In this document: positions 34,310 to 46,102 of the stretch, piece after piece | How positions within the stretch are numbered: position 1 is the first letter of the stretch | Layout: every line of letters starts with the position of its first letter | NCBI GenBank assembly: GCA_947561395.2 | Contig: OX387182.1 | Coordinates: 40,169,949-40,233,948, forward strand | Origin: Buxus sempervirens | Taxonomy: Eukaryota > Streptophyta > Magnoliopsida > Buxales > Buxaceae | DNA: 64,000 bases | Reading direction: 5' to 3' | Translations under genes and position numbers: made by a program | The notes under the pieces: generated by a model | Seen by the model: only the letters and a program-made list of their open reading frames with translations | What the model was told of the DNA's origin: nothing | Databases searched by the model: none

Positions 34310-37211
34310 ACGGGCAGTTTTGAGCGAATTTTTAATTGCTCGATTTTTAAGCTTTGTTACTATTTCTACCTCTTTCTAGGGCTTCGTCCGTACCGTTTTG
34401 TCCTCATTGGTTCTCATATTTACTCCAACTCATGTTTCTAAAATTGAATTGGAACATTATAGAATCTCTTAGGACCACCCTTGCCCCTGCTCTTGTTTAT
34501 AAATAGGAGGCCTCTCCTCAAGCAAAGGGCTGAAGATTGTGGCTGAGAATTGAAGGCTAGAATTGTGACTAAGAATCGTTGAGAAGAAAACTCGAAGTAA
34601 AGAAGAGAACCCCTGCCTCTTTGCTTTCTCAAGTCCAGGTAAGCTTCTTAACCTCTTTACTTTCTAGTTTTAATTTCTAGGATAGTTCTAATATTCTCCC
34701 TTTCTGTAGTATAAGGCTTGTGTGTGATTGTAAACCCAAACCTAAATCCAAGTACCTCGAGTATCTTCTTTAGCCGTAAAACGTGAAGAGAGTTCTAGGG
34801 GAAAGGAGGACAGGAATGGATCCGTAGGGCAGACCCCCATATGCTGTAATCTTAGAAATATGTGGTTGCAATATTTTGTTTAAGATGTATCATTGATTAC
34901 TGATGAAATATGAAGGAATACCATGGATCTATGCTGTTCACAGCATTAGATCTCCTTTTCCTTCTAGATTCTGATTTTTTACATTGTTTTCCCCTTTTTT
35001 TTTATGTTTGTAGTCGTTTAGGCTAAGATCCTGGATCTGCCATTGTCAATATGGTAGATCTGGATTCAGAAGCCTTCTAGTAATCTCTAAGGTTTCATGA
35101 GGTGGTTTTTTTGAGTTATTTTTTATTTTTGAGAGAAGACCCTGCGGTCTAAGTTCTCCCCTTTTGATGTTTTTCATCAACGTGGGTATTTTTGGTTTAG
35201 ATTTTTTTATTTAATGAGAAATATGGGCTAGATCTATGCCCTGGATTGTTCAGATTCAATTCTTCAATATTTTGTAAAAATAATATTTTTTTATTTATTC
35301 CTAGATTTTAAGGATTTAACTTAAAGCCAGATTTTTGAAGTTTTTATTTTAGATTTGTTTTCTTTATCTTGATTTTAGTCAATCATGAAGCCCAAGAAAT
35401 CGCTCTTGTTTTCATAAGAAGGATCCAAAATTAATTGGATCATTCACATGGAAAAAAGCCATACATTCTTTTATTTTTCTATTACTTTTGTTTTGATTTC
35501 TATTAGCAGGCCCTTTTAAAAAACATGAACAATACTTGGCAACCACCTTGTGTTGATGAATGGGGGTGCCTAATACCTTCCCCTGTTCATAACCTAATCT
35601 CCTTACCCATCTCTGGTTTAATTTTTTTTTTTTTGAATTAGAGTTATTTTTACTCTAATTTATTTTCTTTTTTATTTCTTTTATTTGATTATTTTGGGTG
35701 TCCATTCACACCCTAAAAAAGAATGGTGGCGACTCCTTGATTTTTTTTATTGAGCCCGTGTGATGATAAAGGGAAAGTCATTGAATTGATTTTTTTTCCT
35801 CATGTCTCACAGATTCTAGCTTTGATTTGCATATCACCAGGTAAGTCGCACCCTTCCTACTTACTATTTGTAAAGAACTCACAGTTTAAACGTGAAATAC
35901 CTGTTCGTTTGGTTTCCCACGCTTTTTGGGATTTTAGTCGTTTGATTCGTGTAAATCCAGTTGTAAATGGCTAGGTTTTGATTCTTGGATGTTCTTGATG
36001 ATTTTGAGGTGTTTGTGATGAACTAGAGAGAGTTTTATAGTGAGATTTGAAAAGAAAATGAAGTGCGGAACAATCGGTTTTGATCGCTCAAAATAGTGTA
36101 GAAATTAAAGGGGGTGCTTAGGGGGTCGCCTAGGCAACCTCTAGGCGCCCATTGTAGAGAAAAAAAATTTGGTGAGTGCCCAGCGAGAGCGCCTAGGTGC
36201 CCACCGCAGAAAATGCTTATTTTGACTGTTTTGAGTAGATTTTCACTGTGGGATGTGTTTTTATTGATTTAATCCATGTATGAATAATTTTAGGGGTATA
36301 GAGACTTCTTCCACTTTGTTTACCTTGTAGTTTGATATAATTGGATTAGTGGTTATGTTTGTACTTAGATTGGTTTGATTTGGTATTGTAAAGATGTGAT
36401 GTCTTGGAAAGTGAATTTATTGGTTTGTAAAACATGTTGATATGTGTGATTTGAGAGCGAAGCTAAGGCTTCCTGGGACCTTGGAAAGGGTCGATGGCCT
36501 ATGACATGTTGATTCTATGGGTAGTGGATTGCCGTTCACCTTGGTTGGGGGTAGTGGACTGTTGTTCACCCTAGCTGGGGATAGTGAACCTGCATCCACC
36601 ACAGACGTGGATATTTGTGGGTAGTGGATTGCCGTTCACCTTGGTTGGGGGTAGTGGACTATTGTTCACCCTAGTTGGGGGCAGTGAACATGCATCCACC
36701 ACAAATATGGATTCTGAGGGCAGTGAATGTGTTGATCTCACTTGCCTTTGCTTGAATGCCAGTGAACGTGTAATCTCACTTGGCCCTGATTGAATGGCAG
36801 TGGATGGGGAATTCCACTTGGTTTGTGCGTTGGGAAATTGGTTTTGCATTGAGTATATTTTTTTGGGTTGTGGTATGAGGCATTGGTTCGAGTACCCGAC
36901 GCGAAAGGTTTGTTTTAGATTACGAGTCCTACCCAGATATGCTTGTAGTAATGGTTGGGTCTATCGAGCTAATTTTATGTGTTATATTATTTGGATATTT
37001 TGACTTCAGAATATTAATTTCATGAACTGCTTATATTCATGATATTACTTGAACTGCTTTTTAACTTGATTTTGATAGAGTTTGATCGTATCATATATGA
37101 GCATGTTATTTTATTTTTGGAAAGTTGCATAAACCGTTTCTTATCATGCATTGTGCTACTTACTAGGACGTTAGTCTCATGCGTGTTTTGTTTTATCGGT
37201 TTTGTTTTCAG

Positions 37212-37294
37212 ATCCTACTGGTGAGCCGCGTATCGGGGCAGAGTGTTAGGGTGATCCGGAATATTTTCCGGAGGATTATTATTATCCTGGCTAG
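37212..37294 (+). pseudogene. LTR-borne terminal exon with one internal stop
   Basis: After TTTTCAG the phase-2 frame reads PTGEPRIGAEC, an in-frame TAG (CAG origin fits), then GDPEYFPEDYYYPG and stop TAG at 37292-37294. Apart from the single stop it keeps the family pattern. Confidence 0.45.
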
Positions 37295-40200
37295 GGCTAG
37301 GGCTAGAGAGCATTCTTTTTGGTAGTTGTATTTTTGGATTTTGTATATATTGTGTATAGAGAGAGTGTGTGTGTGAAACTTAGCGAAACTGTAACTGTAA
37401 ACCGTCACTTTGAAAATGTATATATAGGTTTAGTTTTGTCAACACTTCCACCCACATTATCTTATTTTATTTTGTTTTAAATATTAGTGCACTCTGATAT
37501 TAATAGTCAATCAGGTTTAGGAAGTGCTACTATGACCTTATCTAATGTCACGAAACCAGCATATATCTTTAATGAACATGTCCAGGTTCGGGGCATCACA
37601 GCTCTCCCAATGGATAGGAAATCCTGACACGGTTCCAATGCAACTAAGCCAGAATTGGAGTCCAGATGAAGAAGATATGAGTAGTGTAACGCTAAAGGCA
37701 AAACTGTGAATAAATGCAAAAATTCTGTCCATGTGGCAAATTAAAGGACAAAAAGACAAAATAGAGGAAAGGCAAAACACAAAAGCAAAATATCTTAAAT
37801 AAAATAATATTATTTTAGAAACTATCTAATTTGAATTAATTAATAAATAAGAAAATCAGAGAAAATATGATTCTCTCATTTATGAGAGAATCCCACTCAT
37901 TGTAGCCAAATAGGAGACAGAAAGAGAGAATCTAAAAAGATTTAAAAATAACCGAAATTTAATTTCGGTTATACATAAAATATGTATAACCAAAATATAA
38001 TTTCGGTTCTAAGATTTTTGTGTTAGGACTCTTTGCGCAAATCTCTAACACAAATCAGTGTCGTTTGATTTTAATGTGACTGTAATTATATTTTGGTCAC
38101 AAATAATTTCATGTATAGCCGAAATTATATTTCAGCTATACATGAAAATAGCATAACCGAATTGTGTTTTCGGTTATGCTATTTTTGCCTATATAAGGCA
38201 AAATTCAGCTCATTTCAAGGGTTTGAGCTATTTTTCTCTCCTCTAACCCCTCCCCCACGTATGTCCCTCTCTCTCTCTCTCTCTCTATCCTTCTCCTCAC
38301 TCCCTAAGCCCTCTAACTCACATCAAACCCCTCCAAACCTTCCCAATACCTTGCTTTCTTCATCTTAACCAAGAAGAAGACCAAGGATGGTGCTAGAGAG
38401 CTGAAGAGAAGAGCTCCAACTGCTATCCGTGCCTTAGGGAGGCTCCATACCCACTCAAGGAGGAAGTTCTCCCCAAGGTAAGGTTCTCCAACATCCTTTG
38501 TATAACATACATGAGTTAGATATTAAAATTAGCATTTCTTCCTTATGTGCTGTATTTTGTGCTTTAGACTATCCCTCCTTTCTCTTTTCTTCATTTATTC
38601 TTCATCTTCTTCATGATGATGAACTCCCATGATAAGGGGAGACGCTTAGGCCTAAGAGGGAGGATGAGAGATCATGTTAGCATCATCTAGAATCCCATTT
38701 TAAAGCATCTTTTTCCATGTTTCCTTTTGTTTTTTTTTATTTGATAAAGGGAGAGTATGTTCTCCCTCCCCCTTCTTTATGTCTAATGTATCCCTTAAAT
38801 CCCCATCTCCCCTTCTTTATTTGCTTTCAAGCTATCTCCAAGCTTGCTTTTGTCCTTATTTCATCATGTAATGTGTTTGTGTAGAGTTGTAGATTTCCAT
38901 GCATATAAGTGGTACACTTCACAAGCACCATCTCCATGATCCCATGCTTGCTTTCCTTCTTTGTTTCGGGTTCTTATGTATGATCATATCATGTACCCAA
39001 TACATAGGTCAAATGTATGATGCATTTAGTAAGTATGCTTAGGTCTTATTTACTTTTAACTCTTTTTCACTATTTCTCATAATCACTCCGTCGTAGCACA
39101 CGCATGTCACTCACTTCTAGTAAGCATGCATGTTTTGTAAAACCCCGTTTATTTTCAGGTTTTATGGACAAAAAAAAAATATATAATAGATAAAAATAAA
39201 AAAGTTATTTCAATAATAACTATCTACTAAATAGGGTGTGGATGTAGGAGTTTTTGGTGGTCGCGCTTGCACTACATCAGAATAAAAGGATTCGTCGAGC
39301 AGCCAAGCGTATTGCGGAAGGTATAAATAGTTTAGGAAAATTAGGTTTTTGTTTTGCCCTGAATTCGCGTATTTCATATTGAAAGGTTGCGGCTGCGGTT
39401 TCGTTTAGGGCTCTTTGAGAGAAGGAGCAGGAGAAGTGCTGTGGGAGAGTCGAGATGGAGAAGATTTACTGCCAGTAAGTTTCGCGGATCAGAAGTTCGG
39501 AAGAGTCTTTTCCCTCGCGAGCAGAACCTCTGTTCGACCAGAGCAAGCCGACGGCCGAAAGAGTTTGGGGTTTTCTGGGTTGCTCATTTCCAAGACTTGG
39601 GAGCATAGAAAGGTGAGTGGCACTGTTTTACAACTGAGTCTTTGGTTTATTCGTGTATTTGGTTTGAATGAATGCATGTTTATTGAATGAAGTATTCTCG
39701 GTTTTCTGGGCAAAGACAGTTCCGAAGGGTTTCGCACAGCGGAATTGGGGATAACTGGGAAGCATGTTAGATTAAATCCAAATTAGGTCTGGAAGTGTTC
39801 TGGGGGTATTGGGAGACTAGAGAAGTAGTCACAGTCCGAAACAAATCAGCCAGACATAGAGATCTCGAAATAACAGAGACTTAAAAATCGCAGTGGGTAT
39901 CCGCCCAGTTGGCGCTCACTTGCGCCCACTTCGGGAAGTATGCGCCTAAGAAATCTGACCCGGCGCCGAGCTCGCGCCCACTTGGCGCTCAACTCGCACC
40001 CACTTAAATTAGATCCGCCTATCTCGCGCCTATCTCGCGCCGAGCTCGCACCCACTTACCATCGAGTGAGCGCATACCCTAGTTTTTACTTAAAACGATC
40101 CGCTCACTCGGCACTCACCGGCGCTCACTTCAGGAAGTGAGCGCATAGTCCATTGTTCTTGCTGAAGTTCAAAATTGAGCAAACCAATGGGGATTTTTAT

Positions 40201-40679
40201 GCTAGAAGGTCTCCGATCACTTAGCGAAGTACTTGTTTAGGCCATTAGAGACAAAATTACTTATGAGAATGTTGAAGATAGATTCGGAGATTTTCCTAAG
40301 AGTTTCCAACGTAGGCGTAGAGCAACCCGTTAGGTGATGTTTGAGATACCCAACACCGGGGCTTTTATTTCAGTTCTTTGGATTACACTGTAATTGATTA
40401 AGAGTTATTAAACCCTATTTTCATGATGGAAAGTTTTAAATTATGTTACAAAGATTATTTACTGGCTTTCTTGTGAGTAATTATTGTTCTGGTTGGAACA
40501 CTTGTGTGAGTTGAAGTTCTGGCTGGAACAACTTGTGATGTGTGTACTGAATGCAGAGTTTTATCGGTTATTTATCGGCTTTGGGTTTAGCTTCCCATGG
40601 ATCCTTGTTAAGCTTAGTAATGTGATGGTATGTGTTTATTGGTGTAATTGCATGGCCTTGTGTGTTGCCACGACCAGTG

Positions 40680-40812
40680 TAGAGCAGCCAGATACCCTGA
40701 GTAGGCCTGGTTGTCAGTGCCGATACCCGGAGTAGGCCGACATTGGATGACGATACCTTGAGTAGGCCGTCATTTCAGAGTGTCCGATACCCTGAGTAGG
40801 CCGGACCTGTGT
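40680..40812 (+). repeat. Constant-loop, variable-arm hairpin array in B2
   Basis: Four copies of GATACC(C/T)(T/G)GAGTAGG (40691, 40722, 40752, 40786) are each flanked by short complementary arms: GCCA/TGGT, GTGCC/CGACATT (imperfect), ATGACG/CGTCAT and TGTCCG/CGGACC. The B3 LTR keeps the same layout at 44440-44590 with altered loop bases (GAAACCC) but paired arms. Confidence 0.65.
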
Positions 40813-41026
40813 ACATGGAGGTGTGGAGTGTCTACTTGGCATGTAGATTAACCAATGTAACTATATGCATGACATTGACCTTGTTTGTATTCTTATCGGA
40901 GTACATTGGTTTAAATCGTTGATTATTATCGAAGCATGTCTTATAACTGTGATAACTATTTCTGCATGCATGTGTCACTCGCTGAGATATTCGTATCTCA
41001 TTCCCTCGTTGTTGTTTTGTTTCCAG

Positions 41027-41103
41027 ATATTCGTGGTGAGGTGCCTACGGGGGTAGATTCGGCTGATACATATAGGGAGGAGGATTATTACTACCGTCCT
41101 TAG
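41027..41103 (+). CDS. Conserved LTR-borne terminal exon (EDYYYRP form)
   Basis: After TTTCCAG (41020-41026) the phase-2 frame reads IRGEVPTGVDSADTY then REEDYYYRP and stops at TAG 41101-41103. Upstream lies CTGAGATATTCGTATCTCA, a hairpin shared with the copies at 5122 and 61046. Confidence 0.5.
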
Positions 41104-44100
41104 TCCAGCAGGTTATTTGGCATTAAACTTGTTAAGTTGAATTTGTGAGAATTGTAATAAGGTAGTAACTTGGACCCATTTGACGTATTGGATGATGTCT
41201 TAACTTGCCTGGATAGGAATTTTTAATTGTGCACTCTGATGTGATATAAAAATGTGGGTGATTATCTAGCGATCGCCATTATTGAGATCCTTAACTAACC
41301 CTCTAGGAGATGTGTTATATCTTTAATGAAGGACACAGATCTGGGGCGTTACAGAGATAAAGATATAACACGTCTCCGGGGCGTTACATGTTTAGTCTCT
41401 TTATTACTAAAAATGTCCCCATGCACACCACACACATGCATATAGATTTCCAGCATGCTAGAGATGTTAAATACTTTCATTCTTAAGGGATGTTTGTTTG
41501 CTTTGTATGGGTATGATTCATGGTGTGGTCGGTTGGGTTTTGGCAAGACCTATTAGGTCCCTCTCTCTCTTCTTGTTGTGAAGAGAGTGAGCAGCCAATT
41601 TCACTGCAAAAGAGACATCTTTTGGCTCTTTTAGTTGTTGGGATTCCATCCCAATAGGGAAGGGAGGGCCCCTAGCCTCATCCACTCCTCTTTCTTGGCT
41701 TAAAATCAAACTCAAACTAGTTAATTAGGCCAAACACCCCAAGCTTAGACCACTGTCGGCCTGCCTAGGGGCCCACAGAAACCCTGGTTACCGAGAGAAC
41801 CAGTCAGCCTAAACCCCTCCAAAAATTGCATTTTTATGTTTTATTAAGCTTTAACGAAATTTCAACTCGGTCAAGTAGTTATTGGTTCATAGCCGAAATT
41901 AAATTTCGGCTATACTTATTTTGAGTATGACCAAAATTTAATTTCGATCATAAACAAAAAGGGTTTGACCGAACTCTTTTTTCAGTCAAACCTAGAAAAA
42001 ATGAGAAATGTAGATTTTGGTTTTCTTTTAATAGTTTTTATCCCGTTTAATTAAACTAATAAATCCAATAGGGTTTTTTGGGTCATCCCATAACCTAAGA
42101 TGGGCCTTGGGCCTATTGGGCCCAAAGTGGATATTGGTGGGCCTTCCAATGGGGCCCACCCATTCTGACTTACTTTGATTAATTAAACAAGAATTAACCT
42201 AATTAAGGGCCACATCATTTGAGGCCCAATTAAAGCCCAATTTGAGACATGCTTGGGTAAGATAGATGGATTGGCCGACACATAGGGTGTGGGCCTATCG
42301 GGCCCTATCTCTTTATTTAAAGAGAGCCCATCCAACAAATCAAAGGGAAGGGATACCCATCCCATAACCTTAAAAGCCTTAGGTTTCCTAACCTAAGCTT
42401 AGGAGAGGGGTCCCAAGCCCATCTTTAGCATATTTGGAATCAAATTAAAACTAAGATAATAAATCAAAAGGGGAACCATTGTGAGGCCCACCTAAGGGGC
42501 CCACATATCATCTAGGCCCACCAAAGGCATAAAAATCTTTATCCTAACCTTTTTTAACCTTAACCTATTAAAATTAAATCCAACTTCATCCAAACCCTAA
42601 AGGGCTTTTTAGGCTTAGATTAAGCCCGTGAAAAGGACATATGGACTATACCTTGGCCCATCTGGAATCTCACAAGCCTTCTAGCGAGGGCCAGCCCAAT
42701 TAGATCAAGATCACTTAAATAAAGAAGATAAAATCAAATAAAAGGGGACCTAAACCATTTGAATGGTCTCAACATAGGCCTAAATTTACGAATGCATATT
42801 TGTTTAGGACAGGTGAGACATAATAAGTTGACTATGCCAAAATTAACCAGGATGACCCGTGGGACCCGTCACCCGACGGGGCGAACTAGGTGTCTATGGA
42901 CTTTCTTGGAGCGTAACCGAGAACTTATTTAGAATCTTAAGCCGCAGGCAACCTAACAGGAAAACACTAGGCATCCAGGTGTCTACCTATGCTCCATTAG
43001 GCAGTGGCGACCCTCCATTCCCCGTTTCCTTTCCTAATCTAGAAAGCACCTGATTCTTTGTGCTTTCATCGGATATCACGTCAAGAACTGTAAATCCCTA
43101 AAGGAGGCATGCACTCATGTGCATCTCCCAAAGATCCCAGAGTGCAGCCCATGGATCAATGTGCGTACAAAATGCATGAGATTTGAAATTGAAAGGTTGA
43201 ATGTCAATTTTATGAGCTTTTGAACTAAGAATGTAGAGATTCATACTTTTGATTCACAACTATGTTTAATTATTGTATTTCTTTGATATAAAACTTCTAT
43301 TAGTGTTTAAGAAGATATTTGTGCATTTTTAGAATGATTAAATTAGGTTTTGGTAGCCTAAATTTCAAAAACTCAGAAAATTTACAAATCCATTCGAAAA
43401 ACTATGTTTTGGCTGAGCGCCTGGAGTAGCGCTCGAGCGCTATCCCGACTGCCCCGCCTGTAATTTTTTTAAATACTAAGAACCTGAAAGTGAACAAATG
43501 CAATTAAGCTAAGTGCCCAACCAGACGATTGAGCGCTTTGCCGAGCGCCAACTTTCCAGATTTAAAACCTTCTAATGCTTCTTTGGACGCTTGAGTGCCC
43601 AACACAAAAAACCCTATTTTGAGGAATTTGAGGTGATTTCAACTACGGATTAGTTTTTATTCAAATCCAACCTTTGTACAAATAAGATTTAGGTATTTAG
43701 AAAGTGTTTACACTAGAATTATCCCAAAATGAAATTTAACATAGAATTTGAGCACATCCTACTAAACTAGGTGTTTGAGAGACTTTTGGTTTCATATTAT
43801 TATAAAATGAGCTTATTTTGATTCCATCACTTGTAAGATCTTCTTGAGATCCTTTCTAAGGTGTTTCTAAAAGCCAATTGTATATTTGACCTTATACCAA
43901 ATATTTGTCCACCTATTCTTCCAAATTAGCTCATTTTGGGGTTTAAAATGGATTTTATTATTTCACACAACTTTTAAAGATTCTAAGGATTTCTACTCAT
44001 GTAATCATTGTTCTTATTCATGATTTAAGTAAATAAATCTCTGAGAATACAATCCTGGTCAGATTTAAGAAAATTATTTTTGAGCTCTATTTTGTGCTAC

Positions 44101-44439
44101 TTATATTTACTTTGGATTGTTTGAAAAACTTGCATTGGTTTTAGTAAATTGTGAGTTATTTTATAGATTTGGATTATTTGTTTTATCTCATAATTGATGT
44201 GATATAAATACAGTTTTGGTTATTGAAATTCGCCTTGAGGGCATGTATTTGAGATTCTCCATGATGGAGTGGATTTGGTCATGATTGGCCCATGATTATA
44301 TGTTGAGTATATTGGTCTATATGTTGGTTTTGTTTTAAGCTATTTCGGTCTAGATTGTCTTGGATCCATTGCTTAAGCTTAAAAATATAATATGTTGACT
44401 TTATTTATGTAATTGCATGGTCATGAGTGTTGCCATGAC

Positions 44440-44590
44440 CGGTGTAGAGCAGCCTCGAAACTCTGAATAGGCCGGTGTTATCAATGCTGAAACCCGAAGT
44501 AGGCCGGCATTGGATGACGAAACCCTGAGTAGGCCGTCATTTTAGTATCTGAAACCTTGAATATGTTGGATTATATACTTGGAGGTGTGG
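44440..44590 (+). repeat. Constant-loop hairpin array in B3
   Basis: Four units with loop words of the GAAACCCTGAGTAGG type and arms such as CAATGC/GCATTG and ATGACG/CGTCAT. It is homologous to 40680-40812 in B2. Confidence 0.6.
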
Positions 44591-44861
44591 CTTTGGCTTC
44601 AACATGTTAATTACCCAATTAAAGCGAACTAGATAACATTTGCCCATGATGATACATGGTTTGATTGAAAAATAACTGTTTGTTGAGAACATTTTGGTTT
44701 ATTGGGATTCTAAATGAATTGGTATCAACTTTACTATGATCCTTTATCATGGCATGATTTAGAAATGTGATAAAATGTTTTTAGCATACATATGCTACTT
44801 GCTGAGATATATATATATATTTTTTTATCTCATTCAGGTTTTGTTTTGTTTTTTTTTTCAG

Positions 44862-44938
44862 CCACTCTTGGAGAGGACGCATCTACGAGGGTAGGAATGG
44901 AGGATTTATATAGAGAGGAGAATTACTATCATCCGTAG
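44862..44938 (+). CDS. Conserved LTR-borne terminal exon (ENYYHP form)
   Basis: After a long T tract and CAG (44859-44861) the phase-2 frame reads TLGEDASTRVGMEDLY then REENYYHP and stops at TAG 44936-44938. It is the most divergent of the six copies but keeps frame, length and the acidic-aromatic end. Confidence 0.45.
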
Positions 44939-45215
44939 ACTTAGTAGGTTGTATGGATGAATTCTTGATGGAATTGTATTGATTTTACATTGGGAATATG
45001 TTGAGGGTATCAGACATGTGGATTAGTTGTGTTTCATGATATACTTATGGAATCATTTAGTGTTCCCACGCTTTAGAAGAAATTTAAATTTCCGCAATCT
45101 GATAAATAACTCATGATTATGAATATGAGTTTGGTATGAGAAATTTGAGCCAATACATAATACTCCGTGAGACGTGTTATATCTTTAATGAACAACACAG
45201 ATTCTGAGCGTTACA

Positions 45216-46102
45216 ACTAGGTCAAGGTCTTGGTTTTGATCAGGTCTTTACACTACCTATGTTAAATCCAGCTTTGAGAGTGGAGAGGATCATATGAGAA
45301 AGAGGGGAAGAGGATTTGACTTCAAGTGTGTGGAGAGTGGTGGACTGGAAAGTCAAATTTGAGTAAAAGGCTTTCAGTTGAACAAATCTTGGAGAAAAAA
45401 TGTAGGATTTAATGCTTTGCCCCCATCTCTGGTAGCTTCGCATGTAAAAGGAGGAGAGAAAAGATAGCTGCTACTAAACTACAAATTAAGAAGATTTTGC
45501 AACTGCACAATTGTGTTTCTGGTGACAAGAAGTTAGAAATTTGTGAGATTGATTGGGAAGATAATATCATTGAAATCCTCCTCTATCAAGTAAAAGAGGA
45601 AGAGATATAGAAAGGCCATTACAATGCCTCATTGGACCTGCACATCTTCAATTCTAGCAGTGCTTGTAAACTTTTCAGGGATAAAACACTATAAGGGTAG
45701 GCATATTAACATTTTTGTGGTTGGAGAGAAATTTTCCAGTGGATATCTTTATTTATGTTGATGCAGCAACAAGAATATTTTTTTTTATCCAACCCAATTA
45801 GTTGAGATAAGGCTTCAAGAATTTATGTGGCAATAGGAACATAACAAGTTCTGTCAAATGTAAACATTTCATACATTGTATATAAATTTTTTTGGGTACT
45901 AAATGAATATATATGATTTTAGTTGGTGACTTGGTTTCATTTATGTGGCTCTCTTTTCTTGTTGTCTGGAAAGTTTAACTTTCATGCATGCATTTGTTTT
46001 TCTATTTGATGAACTGAGTTCAGAAAAGAGTCTTTTCTTTGGTTTCAATCTACTAATTCATTGATCAATGAAATTTCTCCTCCTTTCCCTCTAGGTCTTG
46101 TT
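45216..46102 (+). other. Segment between LTRs with an unidentified coding-like frame
   Basis: One frame ending at TAG 45608-45610 reads KIAATKLQIKKILQLHNCV then SGDKKLEICEIDWEDNIIEI and LLYQVKEEEI, and stays open after the stop as KGHYNASLDLHIFNSSSA. The composition is protein-like, but I do not recognise the family, and other frames nearby are closed. It may be a gene fragment. The rest of the segment is AT-rich with no feature. Confidence 0.3.

Larger units (their letters stand above)
33643..35811 (+). mobile_element. Tat-type solo LTR, TSD GATTC
   Basis: Starts TGTAAACATCCCAAAATTG and ends CATGTCTCACA (2,169 bp); GATTC at 33638-33642 and 35812-35816. It shares start, end, the AGCCGTAAAACGTGAAG block (34776), TATAAATA (34498-34505), a CAG|GTAAGC donor at 34638/34639 and GGTGGCGACTCC near 35726 with the other Tat-type LTRs (47207, 54351). 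It carries three tandem hairpins (34233-34309) and a separate foldback (34089-34170). Confidence 0.9.
33149..37600 (+). mobile_element. Family-B solo LTR (B1) nested in A, itself containing a Tat-type LTR
   Basis: Runs TGTAAGATCTTGG to GGTTCGGGGCATCACA. Flanks CCTGT (33144-33148) and GCTCT (37601-37605) match at only three of five bases, so the TSD has decayed or the end is off by a few bases; the A LTR resumes exactly at the junction. Net length about 2.28 kb. It has a TATA-like GATTATAAATA near 33535, a donor CACCAG|GTAAGT near 35840 (after the nested LTR), tandem GTAGTGGA...GTTCACC words (36530-36830) and the terminal exon 37212-37294. Confidence 0.75.
39136..41388 (+). mobile_element. Family-B solo LTR (B2), TSD TGTTT
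   Basis: Starts TGTAAAACCCCG, ends CCGGGGCGTTACA (2,253 bp), with TGTTT at 39131-39135 and 41389-41393. TATAAATAG at about 39321 precedes a leader with donor GAAAG|GTGAGTGG near 39613. A G+C-rich block of GCGCCCACTTCGG/GGCGCTCACTT words covers 39900-40140. The 3' end is partly duplicated: GGGGCGTTACA occurs at 41353 and again at 41388. It lies inside the family-A LTR 33026-43169. Confidence 0.9.
33026..43169 (+). mobile_element. Family-A solo LTR, TSD AAATG, containing three younger LTRs
   Basis: Starts TGCAAGCACCTCATTTTTGC and ends GTGCGTACA; AAATG flanks it at 33021-33025 and 43170-43174. Removing B1 (33149-37600) and B2 (39136-41388) leaves about 3.4 kb, matching the A copy at 12753. The A sequence resumes at 37601 with the TGGATAGGAAATCCTGACACG segment, i.e. 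inside a single 147-bp-type unit. A GGCGACCCTCC word near 43004 is its PBS-like site. Confidence 0.8.
32541..45215 (+). mobile_element. Outermost family-B LTR (B3) of the nested stack
   Basis: The right end is clear: ATTCTGAGCGTTACA at 45215. The left end is placed at TGTACAATATGG (32541) by distance to TATAAATAG at 32733; the flanks (CTAAG, ACTAG) do not match, so that end is uncertain. After removing the family-A insertion (33026-43169) the LTR would be about 2.5 kb, as in other B copies. It carries the tandem array at 44440-44590 and the terminal exon 44862-44938, and G+C-rich GAGCGC words at 43410-43610. Confidence 0.6.

Noticed and set aside
39387-39690. Arg-rich frames in B2 as a first exon of the EDYYYP gene
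   Set aside because: No matching first exon in other B copies and phases do not agree with the terminal exon; left as leader.
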